Assembly: GCF_032362555.1 (NCBI RefSeq)
Contig: NC_083534.1
Location: 1,764,001-1,828,000 of the forward strand
DNA: 64,000 nt
Source: Amyelois transitella
Taxonomy: Eukaryota > Arthropoda > Insecta > Lepidoptera > Pyralidae
Direction of reading: 5' to 3'
The notes beneath the pieces were generated by a model. It searched no databases. It was not told the DNA's origin and worked only from the letters and a program-made list of their open reading frames with translations. A program made the position numbers and the translations under genes. Shown here piece by piece: positions 1 through 10,900 of the stretch; the first letter of the stretch is position 1, and the number at the start of each line of letters is the position of its first letter.

Positions 1-149
1 ATTTTTTTAATAATTTTATGTAGAATATTTCCGTAGTACATGGTTTCACTGTATCTTTAACCATTAAGACTGCACACGCGACGGATGCTTAAAAATCAAG
101 TAACTTCTCCCGTTTTCCCAACATTTCCTTTCACTGCTCTTCTCCTAGT

Positions 150-310
150 GATTGTAGCGTAATGAAAAGTATACTATAACCTGCTCAGGAGTATGAAGAA
201 TAACTGTACCAAGTTTCGCTAAAATCCGTCAAGTAGTTTTTGTTTCTATAAAGAACATACAGACAGACAGACAGACAGACAAAAATTTTACTGATTGCAT
301 TTTTGGCATC
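150..310. repeat. Interspersed repeat remnant with CAGA microsatellite
   Basis: The text around 200-245 (accaagtttcgctaaaatcc, then gtagtttttgtttctat) resembles the shared core of lepidopteran non-autonomous repeats, as also seen near 20900 and 21690. It is followed at about 259-281 by tandem CAGA units. No ends or ORF are visible. Confidence 0.45.
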
Positions 311-465
311 AGTATCGATCACTAATCACCTCCTGATAGTTATTTTGAAAATATATTCCATGTACAGAATTGACCTCTCTACAGATTTATTATAAGTATA
401 GAAGATTATATAATTTAATCGAAAAAAGGGCCAAACGCTACTAAAGTTAGCTATACTGTAATGTT

Positions 466-687
466 TTGCAGAAATGCTGCCGGTGATGAGAAAATTATAC
501 ATGAATGTACATTTTGTGGGGATCCTATCAAGATCCTCCTACAGAAGAATGGGTTCCGTGCCAGCAGTGCTTTGCGTGGTGCCATGAACTGTGTGGTGAA
601 GTTGTTAAAACACAATTTCGATGTATAAATTGCGTAAAAAGCCAATTTTCAGTATATACAAAAGACCTCTGTGAAGCCAATAGGTGA
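466..687 (+). pseudogene. C-terminal zinc-finger fragment of a pogo-like (DDE_1) transposase
   Basis: Two overlapping plus-strand frames together spell a PHD-like cysteine/histidine pattern. HECTFCG is in one frame; after a one-step frame change come PTEEWVPCQQC, FAWCHELCG and FRCINC. Zinc modules of this kind (CxxC, WxxC, WxHxxC, CxxC) close many pogo/jerky-type DDE transposases. Nothing of the catalytic core lies upstream, so this is an isolated 3' end. A lysine-rich tail and DDE relic of the same broad class lies at 37395-38612. Confidence 0.55.
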
Positions 688-689
688 TT

Positions 690-1470
690 CCAACTTTACC
701 TTTTAGGGGTTTCCACTTTAACCTCATAAAAAAAGAACAGTGGAATGTTAAGTACAATTTAAAAAGGCTGATTATTATTTTTCCTATAAACGTTATAACT
801 CTAACATACAAACAATGAATTATTATTTAAGTATGTTTATTTTGCTGTACTTATGTTTGATTTTTTTTTTATATTGTTTTTGCCATTGTACCTACTACTG
901 CTGTAGCTACTATCCCTTAACTTAATATGTTTCTTTGAATTATTTGGTTGACTGGAAGAAATCCCTCGCTGGGATAAGTCCGCCCTTGTGCATTGTTAAT
1001 TTTAATATATTATTATGTACTACTAAAAATTTGCTATGTACAATAAAGTATTTACAAACAAACAAACAATGAATCTTAATTATATGTTTGTCGATATTTT
1101 TTAAATAAACACTTTGTAAAAAAACATGACTATTTTTTTCCATTTAAAGTTAAGGGTTCCACTATGCCCCTTCCTATGCTCCAATCCGTGAAATCTTTGC
1201 TTGCGCGATTTAGGTTTTTTCCCTGTTTTTGACTGACAGCGTCGCGTGATTTTATTTTTTATTTTTGTGACGTGTGGCGCAGACATGTCGTCACAAGACC
1301 TTAAATTGTTGACATGACTGATTAATGACTTCTTAACATTAGTTGCCAAGCCAACACATGTCTATTATTTTTGTCGAATTTATTACGGTTCTTTGATTGA
1401 AAATATTCACTTTTGCTATATTTCCGTTTGTACTTTTATAAAAATTGTATAAAATTAACCTGTTTTTTCA
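690..1470. other. AT-rich intergenic DNA with a LINE 3'-UTR-like remnant
   Basis: No supportable coding sequence. Around 950-1065 there is a stretch (ccctcgctgggataagtccg ... caataaagtatttac) that looks like the 3' UTR and polyadenylation end of a lepidopteran non-LTR element. The remainder, 1100-1470, is the probable upstream region of the small plus-strand gene. Confidence 0.4.
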
Positions 1471-2921
1471 ATGGCTTCACCACCGCCTGTCGTCGAGAGA
1501 CACCCATGTGCTGACATAAAAAGGCCGGTTTCTGATCTTGTCGCAACCAAAGGTAATTAAATTAAATCTTTCTTCCAACATTAGTCCTGGTTACATCCTT
1601 AACTCTATCTAAATGAACCGAAGGAAGCATGCAGAGATCGTGGCAAATGGAAAGATGTAGCCTCTGCCTACCCCTCCGGGAAAAAGGCGTGAGTTTATGT
1701 ATGTATGTATCTATCTATGAAAAGTACCCTATGTTCTTGTCCAGGCTCATTCTTATTATATGATATTTGACGGCCTCTGTGGCGCAGCGGTAATACGCTT
1801 GTCTGTGACACCGGAGGTCCCGGGTTCGAATCCCGGTCAGGGCATGATGAGAAACGAACTTTCTCTGATTGGTCTGGGTCTTGGATGTTTATCTATCTAA
1901 GTATTTATTATAAAATATAGTATCGTTGAGTTAGTATCTCGTAACACAAGTCTCGAACTTACTTCGAGGCTAACTCAATATGTGTCATTTGTCCCGTATA
2001 TATTTATTTATTTATATAAACGAATTCTTGTTTTAGGCGATGGGCTAGCAACCTGTCACTATTTAAATACCATACAGTTAAACGTGGCCTTTCGGTCTTC
2101 TCGAGGCTGTTGGCTCGTGACCTGAAAGACGTGATTATGTCTATGATGATAATTTTGACTGTTTATTATATAGAGGTCGCCGAAGCCATTGGACGCGATT
2201 ACCGGACTCTGCCTTCGTTTGAGAAGGGCCTTTTTGAGTACAAGGGGAGGAAGTTGTATTCCTTGGAGACCAATGAGTTTCTGAAGTGCCACTGGAATGA
2301 TTACGTGAAGAATTTTGAAAACCGTGTGTTCGCGCCTTTCCAATTCCTGGATATAAGGTAAAGAATAATATTGGAGTGCCGTGTGGTTCCCGGCACCAAT
2401 ACAAAAAAGGACCACTCCATCTCTTTCCCATGGATGTTCTAAAAGGCGACTAAGGGATAGGCTTACAAAGTTGGGATTCTTTTCCAGGCGATGGGCTAGC
2501 AACCTGTCACTATTTGAATCTCAATTCTATCATTAGTCCCAATAGCTGAGCGTAGCCTTTCAATCTTTTCAAGACTGTTGGCTCTGTCTACCCCGCAAGG
2601 GATATAGGCGTGGCCATATGTATGTAATAATATTGGACATGTATAGTCCTGTTCTGTCCTGCCCTGTAGCTGTTGCCCGCGATTTTGTCCGCATTCTTCT
2701 TTTACAGAGATTATCATTTCGTCAACTGCCGCAATCAGTTGAGGCCGTCAGAATCCATACACACGAAAACTGACTTCAGATTCAAGTTAAAGCCTGGTCC
2801 AGGGGTAGATGTGGTGCATGGGACCCAGCTCCCGATACCGCAGGAGCTGCTCATGACCAGGGGTGAAGTAAAGCGGCAGAAGACAGGAAAGAAAAGAAAA
2901 GAGTCCATAGAAAAGAAATAA
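1471..2921 (+). CDS. Three-exon host gene, 159-residue protein of unknown function
   Basis: Exons 1471-1552, 2174-2357 and 2708-2921 join in phase (82+184+214 = 480 nt) with GT donors (AAAG/GTAATT, ATAAG/GTAAAG) and AG acceptors (TATATAG, TTTTACAG). The product begins MASPPPVVERHPCADIKRP, contains RDYRTLPSFEKGLFEYKG, HWNDYVKNF and FRFKLKPGPG, and ends in a lysine-rich tail (KRQKTGKKRKESIEKK). No signal peptide or membrane segment is seen and no family is recognised. Introns 1 and 2 hold SINEs and an RTE end, yet all exons are open. The gene is convergent with the DUF229 gene that ends at 4918. The exon chain is inferred from phase and splice sites; the start codon is the first in-frame ATG of exon 1. 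Confidence 0.75.
1612..1716 (+). repeat. 3' end of an RTE-like LINE
   Basis: Matches the last codons and tail of the RTE at 22730-29135: GAAGGAAGCATGCAGAGATC, then ccctccgggaaaaaggcgtg and a TATG repeat. It sits in intron 1 of the 159-residue gene. Confidence 0.75.
1769..2018 (+). mobile_element. tRNA-derived SINE (family A)
   Basis: The tRNA-like head has an A-box-like TGGCGCAGCGGTA and a B-box GGTTCGAATCC. It is followed by a common body and an ATTT-rich tail. The same unit recurs at 6664, 46820 and (minus) 56600. It lies in intron 1 of the small plus-strand gene. Confidence 0.85.
2030..2135 (+). repeat. Partial SINE family B copy
   Basis: Carries the family-B middle (aggcgatgggctagcaacct, gtcactattt) and the gactgttggct-like end, but not the usual 5' head. 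It ends about 40 bp before exon 2 of the 159-residue gene. Confidence 0.6.
2372..2632 (+). mobile_element. SINE family B, near full length, in intron 2
   Basis: Begins gtgccgtgtggttcccggca, carries actaagggataggctt and ggcgatgggctagcaacctg, and ends with taccccgcaagggatatagg plus TATGTATGT. Its 3' 45 bp resemble the RTE LINE 3' end. Confidence 0.8.
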
Positions 2922-2934
2922 CTTATTCGCCAAA

Positions 2935-3372
2935 GTCAGTATATTCAGTCAACTTGCTTTCATTCATCCTCTACACTACTACTCGTATATCTTCTTTCAC
3001 ATCACAACATTCCCAAATGTCCCCCCCTCCCCCTTCTATTGCCTTTTTGGGCAACTTTTGATTGCTCTTTTCATATTCCCCAAATTCACACTCATTTTAA
3101 TACCATTATAGTATATTTCTTCAGTCAACCTGCTTTCATTCAACCTCTCCATATGTCCAAACCATCTAACCATTCCTTTTTCTATTCCTGTCACTATTAT
3201 CTTCTTTCACATCACACCATTGCACCATACCTAATACTGTCGTTTTGAGCAACTGCTCATAAAGAAACAACGCTCCATTCACCATGTTACCCGCATTCAC
3301 TCTCATTTTGATAAAATTGTTGCACTTTCCTACTGCTCCTAAATATTCCCCCAGGCTACGAGTATATAACAA
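2935..3372 (-). repeat. Decayed RTE-like LINE fragments
   Basis: Two overlapping partial matches to the 22960-23340 region of the large RTE, in the same orientation: gtcaacctgctttcattcaa, ctttttctattcctgtcac and aacgctccattcaccatgtt. No open frame of useful length remains. Confidence 0.7.
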
Positions 3373-3379
3373 AAATTGA

Positions 3380-3810
3380 TTAAGTGCGAGTCGTACACGC
3401 GCACAAAGGGTTCCGTACCATCATCACGTTAGTTTTAAGACCTGTTTATTAAAATTTACCAACAAAATTGCTTAAAAACTACGTTTATTGTATGGGACTG
3501 CTTTGTTGTGTACGATTTAAGAAAGGTAATATACATGTAAATATTCTGTAAACATTTTAAGCAGACGCTTAAAATATAATTTAATTTCGGTACCAGGTAG
3601 ACACCTGGTACCGTAATTAAATTATATTTCATTTTAATTTTTTTTTAGTATTTGTTGTTGTAACGGCGTAGGTACGTAATTTGTGAAAATGTCAGCTTTT
3701 TAGATATCACGGTTAAGAGATACAACCTGATGACAGACAAACAGCGGAGGCTCAGTAACAGTGTCCCGTTTTTACTTTATAGGTACGAAACCCTAATAAA
3801 GTTTGTAATT
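3380..3810. repeat. Interspersed repeat bounded by GGGTTCCGTACC / GGTACGAAACCC, with an internal palindrome
   Basis: The 5' side reads gtgcgagtcgtacacgcgca then agggttccgtacc; the 3' side reads aggtacgaaaccctaa. This is a common lepidopteran non-coding repeat layout with inverted, roughly complementary ends. At 3574-3627 it contains two 25-bp arms (one mismatch) around the 4-nt spacer AGAC. No ORF. Confidence 0.55.
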
Positions 3811-4029
3811 CGAGGCCAGTATTCCGGAGATTAGCGTTAACAAAAAAATAGGTATTTTTTCAAAATTACCGTACTATTGTTTCTTCGTCGCTTAGTTCTT
3901 TATTTATATAAATAAATATATTTAATGTACAGAAATTTCTTTTACACTGTTTTATTCTATTTATTATAAGAAGTTCAACCTGTGTAGGTAGGCATGCGTT
4001 AATGGCCAGTGATAATTGACCATAAAATT

Positions 4030-4420
4030 TCACAAGCCAACTAATAATAGGTGTGATAATAGACTAAAGGATTTCACAAGCCAACTTATAATTGGTGACA
4101 ATAGACCATAAGATTTCACAAGCCAACTAATAATAGGTGATAATAGACCAAAGGATTTCACAAGCCGATTAATAATAGGTGATAATAGACCATAGGATTT
4201 CACAAGCCAACTAATAATAGGTGATAATAGACCATAGGATTTCACAAGCCAACTAATAATAGGTGATAATAGACCATAGGATTTCACAAGCCAACTAATA
4301 ATAGGTGATAATAGACCAAAGGATTTCACAAGCCAACTAATAATAGATGATAATAGACCATAAGATTTCACAAGCCAACTAATAATAGGTGATAACAGAC
4401 AAAGAGATTTCATAAGTCAA
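4030..4420. repeat. 42-bp minisatellite, about nine copies
   Basis: The unit (ttcacaagccaactaataat plus aggtgataatagaccatagg at) is 42 bp with few differences between copies. Because 42 divides by three, the minus strand stays open as a 14-residue repeat (IISWLVKSYGLLSP). This appears to follow from the period rather than from coding. It lies between the two convergent host genes. Confidence 0.9.
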
Positions 4421-4429
4421 ACGCCAAGT

Positions 4430-4900
4430 GGCTAACGCGTTTTGCTTGTGAAACAATTAAAACTGTCACATTTGACATTTACACTCAACGCAAGAAAGAA
4501 AATTAATTCATTAAGGAAAATTTCGCGAATAAAGAACTAATCCGCAGAATTCACATAAAGATAATTTTTCCAAGAATAATTCATAATTTTATTCATAATT
4601 TCATTACATTACAAAATAATTAACAACACATTATGCACCTTGACAGGCGTCGCAAATAAATATAATAATACTCTTGGCTAAAAAATAATATAATAAATAA
4701 TAATAATTTCAGCTTCCTATTGCTAACCGTCTACCTAAGGTTTAATCAAGGGAGTGTTTGGGTGACTTTTTTTTATCTTACGTTGACGAAAGTAGTCAAA
4801 TTAGTATAACACTTGACTCGACGTAAGATTTTAAAAATTACCCGTAGACCCTCGGGGTAAAAATTCCCTCATGGTACCCCCCTGGAGGGACTGCGGGGAA
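4430..4900. other. AT-rich stretch downstream of the DUF229 stop codon
   Basis: No ORF or recognised repeat. The DUF229 3' UTR and polyadenylation site should fall here on the minus strand. Several TTTATT runs (AATAAA on the transcript) occur around 4590-4660. Confidence 0.4.
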
Positions 4901-4917
4901 CCACGGGTTAATGACAC

Positions 4918-7900
4918 CTACTGTTTACAGTAACAGTAGGGCAGCAGGCGAGGGTGAGTTCGTGATATACAATCAGACTCGCCTTTATACCTGTAAACGG
5001 AAATATACCAATTACAAATCAAAACGTTTAAAAGTTTTAAGAGTGACGTGTGGTTCCCTGCACCAGTACAAAAAAGAATAGGACCACTCCATCTCTTTTC
5101 TGTGGATGTCGTAAAAGGCGACTAAGGGATAGGCTTTCAAACTTTGAATTCATTTTTTAGGCGATGGGCTAGCAACCTGTCACTATTTGAATCTCAATTC
5201 TATCATTAAACCAAATAGCTGCGCGTGGCCTATCAGTCTTTTCAAGACTGTTATCTCTGTCTACCCTACAAGGGATATAGACGTAACCATATGTATGTAT
5301 GTATGTATACAAATCAAAACCCTAAAAAACTGCATATGAAGTTTTTAAGGTAAAGGATGGTAAAGGGTCAGGTCAAGAGTACCCGAAATGATGAATGTGG
5401 ATGAAGCGAAGGAAGTATGCAGAGATCGTAGCAAGTGGAAAGATGTAGTCTCTGCCTACCCCTCCGGGAAAGAGGCGTGATTTTATGTTATGTTATTATA
5501 AGTTTTTAAGAGTTACAAAAAGTTTTAAAAGAGTTACAAAAGAAAAAAATACAAATATTTTCTTTTTAGTCTCCGAGCTTGCTGGGGACTTATCCCAGCT
5601 AAGATCATGCAGATCTACAACCGACTTCATAAAAGGAAGAGGTTCTCAATTCGACTGTATTTTTTTTAATGTATGTTTCGGCACATCTCTATCGCGCGAT
5701 ACAAACGGCGTCGCGCGTGTCATTCCAGCCTCGCAGATGCCTGGATGAGCTGATTTCCACACAACGTTCTCGCTCTTTCCACTGCTACGGGTTCGACGGC
5801 CCAGGGTTCACTTTTCGACTTTCCTCTCCACTTTGACCCATTGGCTAGCATAACTTTTTACCTAGTTCTCTCGTTCATTCTTATATATCTCCACGTCTAT
5901 ATGCCTTGCGGGGTAGACAGAGCCAATAGTCTTGAAGAGACTGATAGGCCACGTTTGATAGAATTGAGATGCAAAAAGTGGTCAGGTCGCTGGCCCATCG
6001 CCTAAAATAAGAATTCCAAATTAATAAGCCTATTCCTTAGTCACCTTTTACGACATCCATGGGAAATGAGATGAAGTTGCCTCGTTCTTTTTTATATTTG
6101 TGCCGGGAACCACACGGCGAACTAGTTTTCTCATACATACTTATTTGTACGGGAGATGTCTTTAGAAGTGACGATGAATTCCATTGCATCAACCGAAAAT
6201 GTTAAAGTTGCCTCGAAATTGCTCGCGCCAGGATTTAAGGTTGCCTGAAAAAGAAATGGTCATTAACTAATTGCCACCTCGTCCTCTTTATAACTCTATG
6301 TTAACCTGGACCGCGTTGACTATGGACAGTGAGGATATCAATTTTGTACCAAAGAACAATGAAGCTTGCTGTTTTACACTATTTATGATAGAATAGATTT
6401 ATTTTCAAAATTGGATAGTACAAGGTATAACTTATTGACGTCACATCACTTATACGAGTATCTAATTATAACTACTACCGCTTCCAAAGCGATTGTGTAC
6501 AAGAAGCGGCGGAACAAACTACACTGCAGCATTTTCACTGTCAATTTACAAATATAGATCACTAAAATCTAAATCGTGGACGAATGCACATTGTCTACTT
6601 TAAAAAAACGTTACCAATGTGATGTCAAACGACAATCGTGTCTTGACAACAAATCGACAACTTGACGGCCTCTGTGGCACAGCGGTAGTACGCTTGTCCG
6701 TGGCATCGGAGGTCCCGGGTTCGAATCCCGGCCAGGGGATGATGAGAAAAGAACATTTTCTGATTGGCCTGGGTCTTGGATGTTTATCTATATAAGTATT
6801 TATTATAAAATATAGTATCGTTGAGTTAGTATCTCGTAACACAAGTCTAGAACTTACTTCGAGGCTAACTCAATCAGTGAAATTTGTCCCGTAACAAAAA
6901 AAAAAAAAATTATTTAACATCCTAAGAACATTTTTATCGATTTAAAAAATTGATTTTAGAACTCGCTTCTAAAAAAAAAACTTACTTTAACTTGGTAGAG
7001 CTGATGCTTCAGATTTTTCAAGAACTGGAGAAGTTCATCGTCTTCAATATACTGGGTCTTCACCCAATGGACTTTAGAGATAGTGCGAAAACTGCATTGT
7101 GATCTGTAGAAAGTACAATTAATACATACATACATATGGTCACGTCTATATCCCTTGCGGGGTAGACTGGGCCGACAGTCTTGAAAAGTTACAATAATGC
7201 AAATAATTTTTCTGAAATCCACGTTATCTCGCTTGGACGTTGGATCTCACTATCTCTCTTGCAAGATGGTGTGTGTTTTGTAAAGAGGTTGTACAAATTT
7301 CTCTAGCAAATAATTGGTGATGGATGAATAATTTTCCATTTTAGTGCCGGTGCCTTCGGCTTGACCTTTCGGAGATTAACCTTTGTTACCCTATCTGTAT
7401 GCAGTGTTCTAAAGTACCAACTTACGTCTGATAGCGTGTGAAAGGCGCCGCAGGGCAGGGAGCGGGAAGCTGCGCGGTGTGGGGTGTAAAGCTCTCCTCC
7501 CGCGCCCCATGCCTGCGAGTCGACGGCGCGCGCGACGTGACGAGCTTTGACAGTACGCTTTTGTTACCTATCCGGTGTGTTGTGTTTTTTGAAGTGTCTT
7601 GTTAAACGTTGTTGTAACGTTCGGATTTTGTGTTTATATACCGATATATGGTAAGTGTACCTTAAATTTATTATAACTAATGTTTGTTTTAGTGTGTGAA
7701 GTGTGGCGATAGTAAAATATTTCTTTGAAGGTGTCGGTTGGCTACCACACGACTACAACTGTGACGGTTGTAATTTATGCTTAATGTTGGTATGTCGGCC
7801 ATTCAGCCACATCCACAGCATGTCTTTTTTTATGCTATGTGCCCGCTCAGATGGTGATAGCTAAGGCGCGCGGTCCGAAAATTGAGCTGCACGGCTCGAA

Positions 7901-10900
7901 AATATGGACGCGCGGCTCGAGAATCGAGACGCGCGGCTCAGAAATTGAGACGTACGGCTCAACAAAATTGGGAAGCGCGGCTTGAAAATTGGGACACGCG
8001 GCTCCAGAAATTGGGACGCGCGGCTCAAGAAATTGGGACGTGCGGCTCAAAAATATTGGGACGCGCAGCTCAAAAATATTGGGACGCGCGGCTCACGAAA
8101 CTAGAGACGGCTCAACAAGTTTGAGACGCATGGCTGAGAGGAGACGCGCGGCTCATTTAAGCCGAGGCGCGCGGCAATTCTATACTGATAAAATCACAAT
8201 TTCATATCTTTAAGGTGTTTCTTAATACCATGAGCTTTTACTGATAAAGCTTTTCGCTTGGCTTCAGATGGCAAATGGTGGTGGGTTCGTAACCCTGGGT
8301 GACTTGCTGGAGGAGCAGGGTGATTCGCAGAGGGATGAGGAGATTTTAGGAAGATTGAAAGTGTTGGCACAGGAGAGCCTGCCCGAAGGATGGACGAAAT
8401 GGGAAATAAAGAAATCTTCCAAGGAAGAAATTTTTGGCGAGAGTGTGGAAGTGGCCACACTAAATAAATTGGTTTTTGCCATTCCTACAATGGGACTGGT
8501 GAAGGCTTTCGACCCGGAGGCGGATCACCTGTCAGAGAAGGCCTACAGAGACATCCGCCTCAAACTACTAGACTGGGCATTCACGCGAGCGCTTATTGTG
8601 GGACCTCCTGCAATCGCGAACCGAATACGGGGTTCCGCGGCTAGGACCGAACTATTCAAGGAGGCAATAGCTCCACTGAAGGAAGTAATGATACCAAGGA
8701 GGGAAGTGGACCAGATCCTGTCTGGTGCTCTAGAAGAGGGCACCAGAAAGAGAAGAAGTACCTCGATGACATCAGATCGGTCTGGCCCAGTAAAGAGAAG
8801 TAAGGTAGATATGCTGGAAGAGAAAATGGAAAGGATGTTTGCATTTATGGCGGAAAAGATTGAATCTCTTTGTGAGATTCGACAGCCTCCTACACAGTCA
8901 GATGAGTCGGAGGAAGATTCTGAGAATGAATCTGAACCTTATAGTCAAAGGGAGCCTTCACCGGATTCGGAATGGCATGCTCCTGCCCTTGACACCAGTG
9001 GAGTGACAGATATGGCATCCTTAGACGATCTGGATTTCCGTCCTGAAGTTAAAGAGGCTGACCCCGTGATTCCGGAGCCTTCTCCAGAATTGAAAGAAGA
9101 GGGCATTGGATGTCAAAGGTTAGGAACCACAGGTTGGAGTCGGATTCGCTATAAAGAGGTGGAGAAGAAATTGCACGCATCTCCGGTGTTCAGCGCTTTA
9201 AAAATTAACACCGAACTGAGCAGTGTGGCTCGTGATTTCAGCTGGCTCGGTAAGCAGGATAGTTTGCTCGGAACTATATGCCACGGGTTACTTCTTCAAA
9301 GAAGAGCCATTGCAGAAGATCTCAGAGCGCTGGCCAGGGAGTACCCAGCATCAGGGGGTGAAGTTAAAAGGATTTTAAAAGAGTCGAATTTTAAATCCTT
9401 GTCAGATGATCTGTTGCAGTTCGTCTGTGCCCACAGGGCGGAAACAATTGAAAATCGGCGAAAAATCTTTAAGGCCAAAAATGAGACTCTCACCACAGCA
9501 CTTCATCAGATTCCCCCTTCCGCAACCCACTTATTCGAGGAGAAGATACTTTCTACTTTTATTAAGGACAATGGTGGGACTGGACAAGTTTTCACTTCAA
9601 AACAAGGAAAATTTCCGGTCAAGAAGACTTCCAACTTTCGAAAGCCATCTGCTACTGGATTCTATCAGTCAAAAACATCTGCAGGTCACGGTCGCCAGAG
9701 AAATTCTTTCCAGCCCTCGCCTCGGCCATCAACATCCCGAACTTCCGCTTCAAAGAGTCAACGTGACAGCCCTAGAAAGAAATCGGGGAAGCAGCGCCCC
9801 AGTAACAAGAGATATTGACGGTTTTCGCGGGGGTCAACTAAGAGACCATATATCTCAGTGGCAAATACTGGGGGCCCCAAAGCATGTTTTAAGTACAATT
9901 TCGGGATACACTATTCCCTTTTACAAAAAGCCTCCTACAGTATGTTTTCGGGCAAGCTTGATAGAAAGATTTGCGACAAGAAACTCAGCCTTAATGTCCA
10001 AGGAAATTCGGGAGCTGCGACGAATGGGGGTCGTGGAACCTTCCACAGCAAGAGCGGGTTTTCTGTCGCGAATGTTTCTCATTCCCAAACAAAACGGGAA
10101 GGTTCGCCAGATATTCGATTTAAGACGTTTAAATGCCTACCTAAATCCCCGGAAGTTCCGTTTAATAAATCAAAATCATATTCCCAAATTTCTCCTTCAC
10201 TCAGATTATCTAGCGAAACTAGACCTGTCCCAGGCGTACTTTCACGTCCCGATAAAAGAAAGCCACAGAAGATACCTTTGCTTCTCGTACGCAGGGGAGC
10301 TGTTCCAGTTGACAAGTCTTCCGTTCGGTTTATCGAGCGCGCCTCTGGCCTTCTCTCGCCTCACGAATTGGGTTGCAAGCGTCTTAAGATCAAAAGGCAT
10401 TCGAGTAGTAGTATACCTGGACGATTTTTTGTTCGCTCACCAGGATCCTCTAGTGCTCGAGGATCAGGTTCATTCAGCGGTGAGATTTCTGCAAAGTCTA
10501 GGATGGGCTGTGAATCTAGAAAAGTCCATAACAAAGCCAACCAATCGCATAGAATTTCTAGGTGTCATGTGGGATACGATAGTCAACCAGAAAGTTTTGC
10601 CAGAGGCAAAGATAGTACAACTAATGTCCGATCTCCAGAGAATTTTAAAAAATCCTTGTTGGAATTGGAAATCAGCAACTTCGTTGATAGGGAAGCTGGG
10701 ATTCGCTTCTTCGGTAACTCCTTTGGGGCGACTTTATACTCGAAACCTTCAAAGGGCAGCCAAGGTTCTAAAAGAAGAGACTCCCTTCAAGAAGCTGGTC
10801 ATGCCAGCTCCAGCCAGGGCCGATTGTCAGTGGTGGATTCAAAATGTTCGAAAACCGGGAAAGATATTCATGCCCGATCCTACTGTTTTTGTCACGACGG

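Noticed and set aside
1101-1349. Basic 82-codon minus-strand frame upstream of the 159-residue gene, possible divergent gene
   Set aside because: It lacks a true ATG at its start (first real Met is internal at about 1286), has no family resemblance, no clear donor, and overlaps repeat-like DNA.
1769-1843. tRNA gene call on the SINE head (and at 6664, 46820, 56600)
   Set aside because: A and B boxes are present, but the unit is always followed by the same non-tRNA body and tail, so these are SINE promoters and not tRNA genes.
4030-4413. 127-residue repetitive protein on the minus strand
   Set aside because: It is a by-product of a 42-bp tandem repeat whose period divides by three; no start context, splice sites or domain.
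4030-4420. CRISPR-like array
   Set aside because: The whole 42-bp unit repeats with no unique spacers, and the genome is eukaryotic.
7847-8213. Overlapping ORFs on both strands in the DIRS leader
   Set aside because: They arise from the GC-rich tandem repeat and have no start context or relation to DIRS proteins.
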